Assembly: GCF_000389635.1 (NCBI RefSeq)
Contig: NC_021182.1
Coordinates: 2,666,001 to 2,730,000, forward strand
Source of the DNA: Clostridium pasteurianum BC1
GTDB taxonomy: Bacteria; Bacillota; Clostridia; Clostridiales; Clostridiaceae
Length of the DNA stretch: 64,000 nucleotides
Reading direction: 5' to 3'
Part shown: one piece after another, positions 37,096 through 46,243 of the stretch
Position numbering within the stretch: position 1 is the first letter of the stretch
Layout: every line of letters begins with the position of its first letter
The notes under the pieces: generated by a model
What the model was told of the DNA's origin: nothing
Database searches by the model: none
What the model saw: only the letters and a program-made list of their open reading frames with translations
Position numbers and translations under genes: made by a program

Positions 37096-37412
37096 GGCTT
37101 AATTTTAGCTTCTTTTCAGTTTGATATATACATTTTTGCTTTAACAGTTATCATTTTACAATTGTTTATCAATCCAATTTATGCTTTAAAAAACTTTATT
37201 AGAAAATTATTCACTAAAAAATATGATAAATTTTAATTATATAATAAGGTTATAAATATAGAGCCCAGCGTTCTTCTTTTACCAAGTGATATATCCATGA
37301 AGTATTATTTTTAGATTCAGTTAAATTAAATCCATAACTTAAATATATATAATTAAGTTTTATTTCAAGATAAAATATAGATAAGTATTTTTCAATTATA
37401 CCTATTCTTAAT

Positions 37413-37772
37413 TTATTCCTCTTTGATATCATTTTTATTAAATAATTGAACTTCTTGAGCATAATTAACTCCCCATTTGCATAGAGCTGATAAAACTGGT
37501 AAGAGACTTTTCCCGAAATCAGTAAGCGAATATTCCACTTTGGGCGGCACTTGAGTATAAACAAATCTATTAACTAATTCACTTTCTTCTAACCCTCTAA
37601 GTTGTTGAGTAAGCATCTTTTGAGTAATGTGTGGCAAAGTTCTTTTTAACTCACTAAATCTCATAGTTTTTTCAGCTAAATGCCAAATAATAAGTGGTTT
37701 CCATTTACCACCTATAACGTCTAAAGTCAATTCCATAGAGCAATTGTATTTAATATTTTTAAATTTTATCAT
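37413..37772 (-). CDS. HxlR-family transcriptional regulator
   Basis: The protein of about 119 residues is a single winged helix typical of HxlR: CSMELTLDVIGGKWKPLIIWHL, MRFSELKRTLPHITQKMLTQQL and VPPKVEYSLTDFGKSLLP. The conserved N-terminal Cys (possible redox or aldehyde sensor in HxlR proteins) is present. I start at the ATG at 37772 (GAGGAG 8 nt upstream), not the GTG at 37781. It is divergent from the ferredoxin-nitroreductase gene, its likely target. Confidence 0.9.
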   Translation of the reverse strand: MIKFKNIKYNCSMELTLDVIGGKWKPLIIWHLAEKTMRFSELKRTLPHITQKMLTQQLRGLEESELVNRFVYTQVPPKVEYSLTDFGKSLLPVLSALCKWGVNYAQEVQLFNKNDIKEE

Positions 37773-37845
37773 TGTTTTCACTCCTCGTATACGCTCTAAA
37801 TAAACAATGGCTACTCAATTTTTAGTATACAAATAGATACTATAT

Positions 37846-37857
37846 CACTTATAAGTG
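37846..37857. promoter_or_regulatory. Perfect palindrome in the hxlR-nitroreductase divergent region
   Basis: CACTTATAAGTG is a perfect 12-bp palindrome, followed by CCTACTTTC. The ATAAGTGC(C/A)TACTT core also occurs upstream of the other HxlR module at 46158-46175. Probably the HxlR operator. Confidence 0.55.
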
Positions 37858-37963
37858 CCTACTTTCTAATAATACTACTATGGTATATATTATAACTTAT
37901 AAATCATTTTATCATAGTAGTTTAAAACCACCTCAAAAATACAATAATTGGAAGTGAATATTA

Positions 37964-38770
37964 GTGAACTTAATTAAAGTAAATCAATCAACATGTATTA
38001 AGTGTGGAATTTGCACAAAAGTATGTCCAACAAGAATTCTATATATGCAGGAAAACGGTCCTCAAGTGACTAATCCATCATGTATCGCTTGCGGTCAATG
38101 CGTTGCTGTATGTCCTAATGGTGCTATTGATAATGTTAAAACACCATTATCTAATCAAATAGATATAGAAAATTTTCCAGCTATAGACTCGCAAACTGCT
38201 GAACAGTTCCTTAGATCTCGTAGATCAATACGATGTTACAAGAATACCCCTGTACCTCATGAAAAATTATTAAAATTAGTTGATATTGCTCATTATGCCC
38301 CTACCGCCAGTAATTCTCAAGGTATATCCTATATTATAGTTGAAAATAAACAAATATTAGAAACAGCAACTAAATTAATAATTCAGTGGATGGAAGATCA
38401 ACTTGAAAATCCAGTTCACTGGAGCTTTCCTCGTCATGTTCATGTCTATAGGAAAGATGGTGTTGATACAATTTTACGTGATGCACCTCATCTTATTTTA
38501 GCAACTGCTTCAAAAGACTTTAAAAATGGAAGAGAAAATACAATTTCTTCATTAACTTATCTTGAACTATATGCCAACACTATAGGATTAGGCTCTTGCT
38601 GGGCTGGACTATTTGAAATATGCGCATTTTCAAATTACGATCCTCTATTAAAACTGTTCAATATTCCTAAAAACAAAGTAATAACAGGAGCTGTAATGGT
38701 TGGATATCCAAAATATGAATACAAGCGCTTGGTAAATCGTAATGCATTAGATGTTACTTTTATAAAATAA
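37964..38770 (+). CDS. Nitroreductase-family protein with N-terminal 2x[4Fe-4S] ferredoxin domain
   Basis: Residues 1-60 carry two CxxCxxCxxxCP motifs (CIKCGICTKVCP and CIACGQCVAVCP), so it can take electrons from ferredoxin. Residues about 72-268 are an FMN nitroreductase domain (RSRRSIRCYKNTPVPHEKLL, APTASNSQG, and ASSLTYLELYANTIGLGSCW-like FMN contacts). The start is a GTG with a weak GGAAG upstream. The gene is monocistronic, with a terminator at 38784. The substrate (nitro compound, quinone or other) is unknown. Control by the divergent HxlR is inferred. Confidence 0.9.
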   Translation: MNLIKVNQSTCIKCGICTKVCPTRILYMQENGPQVTNPSCIACGQCVAVCPNGAIDNVKTPLSNQIDIENFPAIDSQTAEQFLRSRRSIRCYKNTPVPHEKLLKLVDIAHYAPTASNSQGISYIIVENKQILETATKLIIQWMEDQLENPVHWSFPRHVHVYRKDGVDTILRDAPHLILATASKDFKNGRENTISSLTYLELYANTIGLGSCWAGLFEICAFSNYDPLLKLFNIPKNKVITGAVMVGYPKYEYKRLVNRNALDVTFIK

Positions 38771-38783
38771 GCTTTAAGTAAAA

Positions 38784-38823
38784 ATAAAGTCTAGAATAGC
38801 TTTTCACTACTTCTAGACTTTAT
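38784..38823 (+). terminator. Terminator after the ferredoxin-nitroreductase gene
   Basis: ATAAAGTCTAGAA (38784-38796) pairs perfectly with TTCTAGACTTTAT (38811-38823). Confidence 0.85.
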
Positions 38824-38917
38824 AATATATGCATAATATTAAGACCAATCCTATTATTATAATAACTAAAATGAATGTCGGCTAAGTTGAAGGGATTGCT
38901 CCCTCCTTCTCGCCTAA

Positions 38918-38951
38918 GAACTGTACATGTCACTTTCACGACATACAGCTC
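38918..38951 (-). ncRNA. Group II intron domain V
   Basis: The 34-nt hairpin on the minus strand starts GAGCTGTATG, has the GAAA tetraloop in CGTGAAAGTG and ends GTACAGTTC. This matches the catalytic domain V consensus, with AGC at the base replaced as in some lineages. It lies 24 nt after the maturase stop. Confidence 0.85.
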
Positions 38952-38975
38952 AAGCTCTCATTTATCCGTTTGTCT

Positions 38976-40772
38976 TCATGATATTTCTGCCAATCTTAGT
39001 TGCCTTATGATTTTGTAATCTTCCTGTTTATGCTGTTTTGTTGGAAGTTCACCTTTTAACGGGAACATTTTATAATATTCTCTATTATAATATTCTCTAT
39101 TACAATATCCATGTACCAATTGCAAATTATTGTATTGCCTTGTCCCGCCATGTATCACTGGGACTTTTTCTTGTACTACCAGACTTTCACCAAAATCTGT
39201 GATACTCATTTTACATATAGGACATTTATAATTCTGCATTTTAGCCATCTTCTGTTTGCTTTTAATACAGTTCCTGTGAAATTTCTTTTCGTCCCTACGC
39301 TCGAAATATTCCCTGAGGTTAACATCATATGGAGTTGCCCTAAATTTTATGAGCGTATGCCTGACTATTGGTATCCATGACATTTTTGTAAGTTGTTTAT
39401 ATTTTTTCGGGTCAGTCAGTATCCATCTATTTTTGCTTTGTCCTGCTATATCTGGTTTGTAGTATCTATTTATTATCCAAGTCTTGCTCTTCTTTGGATG
39501 CAAATACTTTAAAAATATAAATGTGCATCCCCAAATATGGTGGTCAATATACGAATATGTCTGTTTTGCGACTGATGGTGACCAGTAGTTGCCTACCCCT
39601 ATAATAATGGGATTAAGCTTGCTTATTACAGCACTTACGTTATTACCTTTCAGCTTCTGTATTTCAGTTGAAATGGTTTGTTTACTTTTCTTGATAGATT
39701 CCTTTGATGGTTTTATCAACAATTTTTCACCCTGACACGTTTGATACATTCTGATATTAAAGCCTAGAAAATTAAAACCTTCGTCTATAGTTACTATTCT
39801 TGTTTTTTCTTTAGATAACTCCAAGCCTCTTTTACCTAGGTATGGTTTTAATAGTTCATAAACATCTTCTGCGTCTTTTTGTGTGTTGCACATTATCACA
39901 AAATCATCTGCATAAAACACTAATGTATATTTACCTACATTTGTATAGCTTACAATTTTGCCATTATTTTTCACAGGCTTGTATTCTATCCCTAGTGTAT
40001 CCTCCATACCCTTTAATGCAATATTGGCAAGTAACGGTGATACAATGTTGCCTTGACCAGAACCAAATTGTGTTTTATTAAACACACCATTGTCAACATA
40101 TCCTGCTTTTAGCCATTTGTCTACCAAGTTATCATAGGGGAATTCTTTTATCTGCTCCATAATATAATCATGTTTTAAATTATCAAAACAGCCTTTAAAG
40201 TCCCCTTCAAAAATCCATCTTTTTCTACTGCCACTATGGCAGGACCGAAAAATCCTTGCAATAGCGTCATGACACCCTCTTTTAGGCCTGAAGCCATATG
40301 ATATTGGTTCAAACCTTGCCTCCCATTGTGGTTCTAGTGTTCCTTTAATAATATTTTGATATATTCTATCTCGTATAGTAGGAATACTAAGTGGCCTTAA
40401 CTTTCCGTTTTTCTTTTTAATATAAGTTCTACGTGACGGTTTAGGGTTATGCTTTTCTATATGTAATTCTGATAAATCATAGAATAGCTTTAATCTTTCC
40501 GTATTAGTTAATGCTATTTCTCCATCCACACCAGCTGTCTTTTTCCCTTTGTTAATTTGTGTAACTCTTTTTATGGATATCAATATCATAGCCTTACTTC
40601 TTACTAGAAGTCTTTGTAGATTTCTTACTTTACGTTTGTTACCAAGACATTCGGCACGGTATATCCGCTGTTGCAATCTTTCTACATACCTATTAATGTG
40701 AAACCAGTCAATTAGTTTCCACTGAGTATTGGGAGATAATGTGGACTTCCTATAAATTGAAGTTTTTCTCAT
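38976..40772 (-). CDS. ltrA: Group II intron reverse transcriptase/maturase with HNH endonuclease
   Basis: The 598-residue protein has the RT core: TAGVDG, RPLSIPTIRDRIYQ, GFRPKRGCHDAI, the catalytic YADDFVIMC, and KTRIVTIDEGFNFLGF. The maturase X domain follows. The C-terminus has an HNH-like nuclease with CPICKMSITDF and a Cys/His pair in LQLVHGYCNREYY. It splices its host intron and supports retrohoming. The ORF is intact, including the RT active site, so the protein may act in trans even if this intron copy is 5'-truncated. Confidence 0.95.
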   Translation of the reverse strand: MRKTSIYRKSTLSPNTQWKLIDWFHINRYVERLQQRIYRAECLGNKRKVRNLQRLLVRSKAMILISIKRVTQINKGKKTAGVDGEIALTNTERLKLFYDLSELHIEKHNPKPSRRTYIKKKNGKLRPLSIPTIRDRIYQNIIKGTLEPQWEARFEPISYGFRPKRGCHDAIARIFRSCHSGSRKRWIFEGDFKGCFDNLKHDYIMEQIKEFPYDNLVDKWLKAGYVDNGVFNKTQFGSGQGNIVSPLLANIALKGMEDTLGIEYKPVKNNGKIVSYTNVGKYTLVFYADDFVIMCNTQKDAEDVYELLKPYLGKRGLELSKEKTRIVTIDEGFNFLGFNIRMYQTCQGEKLLIKPSKESIKKSKQTISTEIQKLKGNNVSAVISKLNPIIIGVGNYWSPSVAKQTYSYIDHHIWGCTFIFLKYLHPKKSKTWIINRYYKPDIAGQSKNRWILTDPKKYKQLTKMSWIPIVRHTLIKFRATPYDVNLREYFERRDEKKFHRNCIKSKQKMAKMQNYKCPICKMSITDFGESLVVQEKVPVIHGGTRQYNNLQLVHGYCNREYYNREYYKMFPLKGELPTKQHKQEDYKIIRQLRLAEIS

Positions 40773-41069
40773 CTGTTACCTCACTTTTGAAATCTTACTT
40801 TTCGTTTTATTCCGTGTTGATTACCAGTTGGAAGTCAGCACCCTTTCGGGTTTATATATTAACATTATTCGCCCAGTTATTTCTTATTCCTGTTGGTTTG
40901 CACCATAGCGACATTTGCTTTTTCCAATTACAAGATTATATTTCCAAATAGTAATAATGCAATAATATGCTTATAAAGATAATATAATCATAAACATGAA
41001 ATTAATGTAATAGAGAATGGGTATACTGGTGCCTTACTATTAAAGAATATATTTACTTTTTTTGCCATA

Positions 41070-42194
41070 TTAGATGTCATAAAGTATCAAATTAAATTTT
41101 AAGGCATATTTTTTTCTATTAGAATCATAACATCTGTTAAACCATGTCAATCCACTGCTGAATAAGCTGTATATTCTAACTATTTTATTTCTTATCTTTT
41201 TAGTTGCGCCTATTATCTTACTCTTCTTATTCTTAGAACAATCTGCTCCTAATATTATCATCCATGTATATGCTATACATAAGCATAAATATAAGTTTTC
41301 AAAATATATAAGACTGTTTGTCCATGTATCTTCCATATTGAAGCCACTGGATTTTAAATCTCTAAACATTTCTTCTATAATAAATCTTTTCTTATATTCA
41401 TTAACAGCATTCTTACTATCAAGATTGGTTACTATATACCAGGTATCCGCTGCTTCTTCTGCCTTACAAACTGCTAAATTGCATCTATATTTTTCAGCAC
41501 TTAGTAAAATTCCATTAAACTTTTTTACGCCTTTTTTTAGAGTTTTTATATCTCTAAGGTATTTTATTTTTTCTTTCCCTTCTATATTTACAAGCATATC
41601 ATTGGTACATCTTATACAATATTTCCATCCTATTTTATTTATAAACTTAAATAAATCTATACTCTTAAAACCTCTATCTGCCAGCAATACAACTTCATAA
41701 TTATATGAACTTATAAGATCCTTAATCTCTTCTATTCCCTGTTTTATATGTTTGAAATTTTTATTATCTTTTTCATTATATTCAAATATTTTATACCATA
41801 GTGGAACTGCTCTTTTTCCCACTTTCAGCGAAAATTTAAGTATTAAAAATTTATCTTCCAGTGTTGTATGGTCAAATATTACAACCAGTTTATTAGTGGT
41901 ACTTCTTTTTATATAATTTATCATAATTTCATCGATAAAATTATAATATAGGTAGTCTGACTTTATTGTTGAACTTGAAAAAAATCTATAAATTCTTTTT
42001 ATTTTACTTTCTTCATTGGCTTCTGTATAGTAATCCTTTAGCTTTTCTGATATTTCTGAGATTATAACTGATTTTGATAACAATATTCCCAAAACAATAT
42101 ATACTAAATTTTTTAGTTTCTTGGATGATATGGGTAAAATCTCATATAGCATTTTTCCTAATTCTGCGGTAATATATTCTTGATTGTTAAGCAT
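41070..42194 (-). CDS. IS4-family transposase
   Basis: The protein of about 374 residues has the DDE catalytic core: first Asp in VVIFDHTTLED, second in VVLLADRGF, and the Y-(2)-R-(3)-E-(6)-K signature in YKKRFIIEEMFRDLKSSG. The preferred ATG at 42194 has GGAG 8 nt upstream. It is full-length and intact. I could not define both terminal repeats: one end may lie near 42260 (CATAGCCAAGCCC on the minus strand), the other is unclear near 41000. Confidence 0.9.
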   Translation of the reverse strand: MLNNQEYITAELGKMLYEILPISSKKLKNLVYIVLGILLSKSVIISEISEKLKDYYTEANEESKIKRIYRFFSSSTIKSDYLYYNFIDEIMINYIKRSTTNKLVVIFDHTTLEDKFLILKFSLKVGKRAVPLWYKIFEYNEKDNKNFKHIKQGIEEIKDLISSYNYEVVLLADRGFKSIDLFKFINKIGWKYCIRCTNDMLVNIEGKEKIKYLRDIKTLKKGVKKFNGILLSAEKYRCNLAVCKAEEAADTWYIVTNLDSKNAVNEYKKRFIIEEMFRDLKSSGFNMEDTWTNSLIYFENLYLCLCIAYTWMIILGADCSKNKKSKIIGATKKIRNKIVRIYSLFSSGLTWFNRCYDSNRKKYALKFNLILYDI

Positions 42195-42279
42195 AGCCAA
42201 TTCTCCTTTTTTATAAGTTTGTTTGTCCGAATTTAACTTATATTTTAGGGCTTGGCTATGTTTTTTTCTATCCTTTTTT

Positions 42280-42399
42280 TCATGTTACTTTATTCCATGT
42301 TAATTTTTCTCTTTTTACTGTCCTTACGTCAGCCTCTAACATATATTTTACATTACTAAATTCTGAATCAAATTCATTTTTCTTTATATCTATATTCAT
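42280..42399 (-). CDS. Small ORF cut short next to the IS4 element
   Basis: AAAGGTGAAAATT precedes an ATG encoding 39 residues (MNIDIKKNEFDSEFSNVKYM...). It stops about 20 bp before the likely IS4 end, so it may be the 5' remnant of a gene truncated by the IS. No family recognised. Confidence 0.3.
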   Translation of the reverse strand: MNIDIKKNEFDSEFSNVKYMLEADVRTVKREKLTWNKVT

Positions 42400-42483
42400 A
42401 ATTTTCACCTTTCTAACTTGCATTAATTTAATTTCCATCATACATTAACTTTAATAAAAGAAAAGCACGCTGTAGACCAGAAT

Positions 42484-43195
42484 TTATTCTAGAATGTTTT
42501 TATTTATAATCTTAAATTCAATTTTTTTATTATTTATATTAATGTACTTAACTAATAATGAAATCTTATTTTCTTTATTCAAAAGCTTCCAGAAGTAATT
42601 TGCATTATCCTCAATGCTATCTGCTAACTTTACTATGAAAGGTTCTTGATCAAATGAAGGTATAGGATTACCATCTTCTCTATATGTATGAATACAATGT
42701 CCAAAACCTTTCAAAAAATTGCTGTAATTATAATAATTTTTCTGGCAAAACTCCTTATTATTATCGATAGATTTAAGTATTGATAATGAATAGCTTGCTT
42801 TTTCTTTATTAAAATCTATTAGACCTGATATTCTTGGAGTGTAGTTTGGATAATCTGGTTCAAATTCTTTTGTATTTAAAGCATTTTCGAATGTTTTCCC
42901 ATTTTTAATATAATTATAAATTGTATCCGTTTGATCACCATTACCGATAATATGATAATCTTTTAAATTTTTTATTGGATAATATATAATAAGACTAGGA
43001 TCTATCACATTTTTTTCAATAAAAGGTTTTGTTTTAATAAAATTTCCTTCAACCTGAAATATTCTATTACGACTATTTTCACTTCTTCCCATAATCCAAT
43101 AAATTTGAACATAGTTTTTTCCATTTGGGGACATTCCAATTATTATACCTCTACCTGGATAGTTATTTTGCTGTAACTTTTTTTCATTTAATATT
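42484..43195 (-). pseudogene. IMP cyclohydrolase-like (PurO family) protein, start codon lost
   Basis: The frame reads NNYPGRGIIIGMSPNGKNYVQ, the N-terminal signature of PurO-type IMP cyclohydrolases, then YWIMGRSENSRNRIF, DPSLIIYYPIKN and IIGNGDQTD. PurO closes the IMP ring in archaea and some bacteria. The first ATG in frame (43134) falls after this conserved block. Upstream codons continue in frame into the end of the hydrolase remnant without any ATG, GTG or TTG. A deletion has probably fused the two and removed the PurO start. Confidence 0.6.
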
Positions 43196-43724
43196 GATAT
43201 TCTAAATTTGAATTTGCAGATTGCTGAATAAAATTCATTGCCTCACTTAGGCTAGAAAATGGCAAAGGCCAATCTTTTGTCAAAGGATCACCAGCTGAAA
43301 TCTGATCTAACGGCATCGTATTTTGTTTATCAGGTCCAGATGCAGACTTATCAAGTATAGCTAAGGCTGTTACGTACTTAGGATATACCGCTGATAAATA
43401 TCCAGCAACTCCACCACCCATTGAGTGTCCTACTAAAATCACTGAATCTATATTTAGGAAATCCAATAGTTCAATTATGTCCTCAGCCATTTCTTCAACT
43501 GTATATTTCGATATAGGTTTACTGCTCAATCCATGTCCTCTCTGATCGGGTGCGATAATTCTGTATTGTTTTCCATAATTCTCAATAAAATCAGCCCAAG
43601 TCTCTGCCCTTCCGTACATTCCATGAAGACACAAAATAGTTGGCCCTTGTGTTTTTGTATCAAAATAAAACATGTCAATATTATTTAGCTTAGCAATATT
43701 TCTTTAGATTTTTGTTTTTCCCAT
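43188..43724 (-). pseudogene. Alpha/beta hydrolase remnant, disrupted at both ends
   Basis: The original start is probably the ATG at 43724, with GGGGGAG 7 nt upstream, but it hits a stop after six codons (MGKTKI). A later ATG gives LCLHGMYGRAETWADFIEN, the nucleophile elbow GHSMGG and then stops at 161 residues, about 100 short of the family. The second half, with the catalytic His, is lost at the junction with the PurO-like remnant. Confidence 0.75.
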
Positions 43725-43855
43725 ATTACTACTCCCCCATTTGTCTTAATTCAATAATGTTTCCTTATAAATTAAGGCTTTCTATAAAATAATTCTATTT
43801 TATATTCCATACTTATTTAACAAGTTAGTTCGCCACATCTTACTATTATGAACTA

Positions 43856-44356
43856 CTATATTATCTTGAATAAATCCCTAAGATATGTAAATGTATCCGT
43901 AAATTTACCTGTTTCAATCAAGGATAGAATCTGACTTGGAGTTGCCCACTTCGCTGCACATACTTCTTCGGGTTGATAAATAACGTCTGCTATATCTACT
44001 TCTTCCTTGAACAGCCATACATCTACAAAGTCTGGAAACCCATTGTGTTGCCTTTTTAATCTAAAGAGACACTTTCCATTCGTAGGAGATAAGTCAATAC
44101 TGATTTCTTCCTTTACTTCTCTTAATGCAGCTTTCAAACTATCTTCACCAATAACTGCCGCACCACAAGTTGTTTCCCACATATTAGGGAATGTCTGCTT
44201 GTTGGGTGTACGTTTTGTAATTAAAAATTCTCCATTGTTATTTTTTATCCATACATTCACAACGAGATGATATTCATCTTGTTCCATAGTTTTTCCACGT
44301 TGAATCGTTTTACCTGTTTTATCTCCATTTCCATCGAGTATATCCCAAAGTTCCAT
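43856..44356 (-). CDS. NUDIX hydrolase
   Basis: The 166-residue protein has the complete Nudix box GAAVIGEDSLKAALREVKEEISI (G-x5-E-x7-REV-x-EE-x-G variant, with Ser for the final Gly). The N-terminus MELWDILDGNGDKTGK is typical of the subgroup similar to isopentenyl-diphosphate isomerase, as are IKNNNGEFLITKRTPNKQTFP and the final ATPSQILSLI. It should hydrolyse a nucleoside-diphosphate-linked compound; the exact substrate is unknown. GGAGGTAATTAA precedes the ATG. Confidence 0.9.
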   Translation of the reverse strand: MELWDILDGNGDKTGKTIQRGKTMEQDEYHLVVNVWIKNNNGEFLITKRTPNKQTFPNMWETTCGAAVIGEDSLKAALREVKEEISIDLSPTNGKCLFRLKRQHNGFPDFVDVWLFKEEVDIADVIYQPEEVCAAKWATPSQILSLIETGKFTDTFTYLRDLFKII

Positions 44357-44601
44357 TTAATTACCTCCAATAAATAAAAGTTCTTACAAACAAAATAAAT
44401 ATTAATTTGCATTAATTTGCCTTAATTTACCATTGTTCAAATATCTTAAATTTATAATTAATGCACCTTATATAAAGATTATAAACTATATAAGCAAAAC
44501 ATTTACTTTGAAAACAGCTTGTCTGCTGAAGGTCTTCAACAAAATACAATCTTAATATACTTATAATTCGATTTATCATTTTTACCACAGATAATTTCTA
44601 A

Positions 44602-45399
44602 TCATTTTTTGTATGTAATGGTTGTGAATTTACTTGCTGCTTTTCCAATAACATAGAACGCGTCTCCAAACACCTTTTTATAAAATGGAACATTTATCAA
44701 AGGATCATAAGTACTTTTACTTCTTAATGGGTCAACCCAGTATGCACCATCTTGTGTTTCATATTCTGTTCCTTTTACATACCCAAGGCTCATTCCTCTA
44801 AATAGGTTGTATGGTATTAAAACAGCAAAAGTTGGTGTATGCATCTTTTTAGATGAAACATCTTTATTGAATTTGTCCGCCAACTTTTTGCATTTAATTT
44901 TTGTTTTCTTATTTATTGTATAATTATCCCAACTATATGATGCAATAGGAAGCTTACAACAATGGTTAAATCCAATTCCTTTTAGCCACCCAGTAAGGTA
45001 GTTTACTGCACTCTTACTTCCTACGCCACCTGTCGTTGTAACAACAATTGCTTTGTTTTTGAAAAAATGAGGTCTGTGAAGCATAAAGCATAGGTGATCA
45101 ATCAGATTTTTAGTCAAGGCGTTTGGCTGCATATTAAAGGTTGCCATTGCAAAAATCATGCCATCACTTTCATCAATTTTATCAATTATTTTCTTCATAA
45201 TTTTATGATGGGGACAGTATTCATGGCCTTTTCTAAAACAAAGGCTGCATCCAGTGCAAAATGGCAGTTCTAGATCTACTAACTGGATTTCCTCAAACGT
45301 TGATTCAGGCGAAATTTCCTGTAATTCTTCCTGAATCAATTTAACTAGCTTCCATGTATTACCTTTACGAGGACTTCCATTAAAAACTAAATATCTCAT
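44602..45399 (-). CDS. Flavodoxin-fold NAD(P)H-dependent FMN reductase/oxidoreductase
   Basis: The protein of about 265 residues starts YLVFNGSPRKGNTWKL, the FMN phosphate-binding loop. It has a CTGCSLCFRKGHEYCPHH motif after beta-strand 3, the Cys-rich loop of ferredoxin-linked iron-sulfur flavoproteins, and TTTGGVGSKSAV for the isoalloxazine contact. I start at the ATG at 45399 (GGGAG upstream) rather than 45426. The C-terminal 90 residues are basic and less conserved. The substrate is unknown. No operon partner. Confidence 0.82.
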   Translation of the reverse strand: MRYLVFNGSPRKGNTWKLVKLIQEELQEISPESTFEEIQLVDLELPFCTGCSLCFRKGHEYCPHHKIMKKIIDKIDESDGMIFAMATFNMQPNALTKNLIDHLCFMLHRPHFFKNKAIVVTTTGGVGSKSAVNYLTGWLKGIGFNHCCKLPIASYSWDNYTINKKTKIKCKKLADKFNKDVSSKKMHTPTFAVLIPYNLFRGMSLGYVKGTEYETQDGAYWVDPLRSKSTYDPLINVPFYKKVFGDAFYVIGKAASKFTTITYKK

Positions 45400-45522
45400 A
45401 ATACTTTGTCTCCCTTTTATATTCATTCGTAATTAATGATTCCTAATTATAATCATCATTATTTTTTCTTTACAAAGAAATGTAAGCAGTACTTAATTTA
45501 TAAAATTTTTAACTATCAAGGT

Positions 45523-45688
45523 TCCTATTATAGACATTAACTTCAATTTTTTAGAATACTTCCTTTAATATCATTATTCTACGAATAAACTTAATTTCCT
45601 TCAAAATGTAGAAGTTCAAGTGCTGAAAAATAAACTCATCATAAAATAAAACGCTCTAACTTTAATTAAGATTTTAGAGCGTTTATAA
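45523..45688. repeat. Intergenic direct repeat, copy 1 (~165 bp)
   Basis: The block TCCTATTATAGACATTA... to ...TTAGAGCGTTTATA matches 49144-49308 at about 85 percent by eye and in the same orientation. It ends with a terminator hairpin (AACGCTCTAA/TTAGAGCGTT). The two copies flank the HxlR-flavoprotein-nitroreductase genes plus the IS3 element. Confidence 0.85.
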
Positions 45689-45788
45689 ATATTACATTTT
45701 CACCTTTAAACTTAAGATATTCTTCATAAAATAGATATTAGTTTTAAAATATAAGAATATCTTGAAATAATATTTAATTTACAAAAAT

Positions 45789-46118
45789 TCACTTATTTTT
45801 AATATGTTTCTCACCCCACTGGAACATAAGGTTGAGTATTGGAATTAATGTTTTTCCTTCTTCGGTCAAGGAATATTCAACTTTAGGTGGAATTTCATTA
45901 TACTGTTCTCTGTGAATCAGATTGCTGTTTTCTAATTCTTTTAGTTGTTTACTTAATGTTTTGTGAGCAATTGGTTGTAATATATCTTTCAATTTATTAT
46001 ACCGTATTATCTCTGCTTCATATATTTCCCATAATATAACCCATTTCCATTTTCCTTCAAGTATAGATATTGTATAGTACATTGGACAATTTCCATATTT
46101 ACTCTCAAAATCTTTCAT
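45789..46118 (-). CDS. HxlR-family transcriptional regulator
   Basis: The 109-residue single-domain winged helix has the conserved N-terminal Cys (YGNCPMYYTISILEGKWKWV), PIAHKTLSKQLKEL and IPPKVEYSLTEEGKTLIPIL. GGAG lies 6 nt before the ATG. It is divergent from the flavoprotein-nitroreductase operon at 46244, with a clear dyad between. It is a paralogue of the regulator at 37413, and their operators look related. Confidence 0.92.
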   Translation of the reverse strand: MKDFESKYGNCPMYYTISILEGKWKWVILWEIYEAEIIRYNKLKDILQPIAHKTLSKQLKELENSNLIHREQYNEIPPKVEYSLTEEGKTLIPILNLMFQWGEKHIKNK

Positions 46119-46157
46119 ATAATGCTCCTTTACTTACCTTTTGGTTAGCATATAACA

Positions 46158-46175
46158 AATAAGTGCATACTTATT
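46158..46175. promoter_or_regulatory. Operator-like palindrome in the second HxlR divergent region
   Basis: AATAAGT-GCAT-ACTTATT: 7-bp perfect arms around 4 bp. The same ATAAGTGC(A/C)TACTT core is at 37851-37865 beside the other HxlR gene. Confidence 0.65.
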
Positions 46176-46243
46176 TACTTTTTTATAATGATATATAATT
46201 TATACCATAAAGTCAATTACATGTACAAATGGAGGTATAATTT

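Larger units (their letters stand above)
38877..40950 (-). mobile_element. Group II intron, apparently 5'-truncated
   Basis: The element includes the reverse transcriptase gene at 38976-40772, a recognisable domain V at 38918-38951 and a domain VI-like helix ending near 38877. Upstream of the ORF only about 180 bp (with an ACCCGAAAGGGT hairpin) look intron-like before the IS4 region. The several hundred bases of domains I-III are not evident. The outer limits are approximate. Confidence 0.65.

Noticed and set aside
37250-37564. 104-codon minus-strand frame overlapping hxlR
   Set aside because: Alternative frame of the HxlR gene end plus AT-rich non-coding sequence; no SD and no recognisable domain.
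41000-41069. Right terminal repeat of the IS4 element
   Set aside because: No sequence matching the CATAGCCAAGCCC end near 42260 could be found, so no IS boundaries are claimed.
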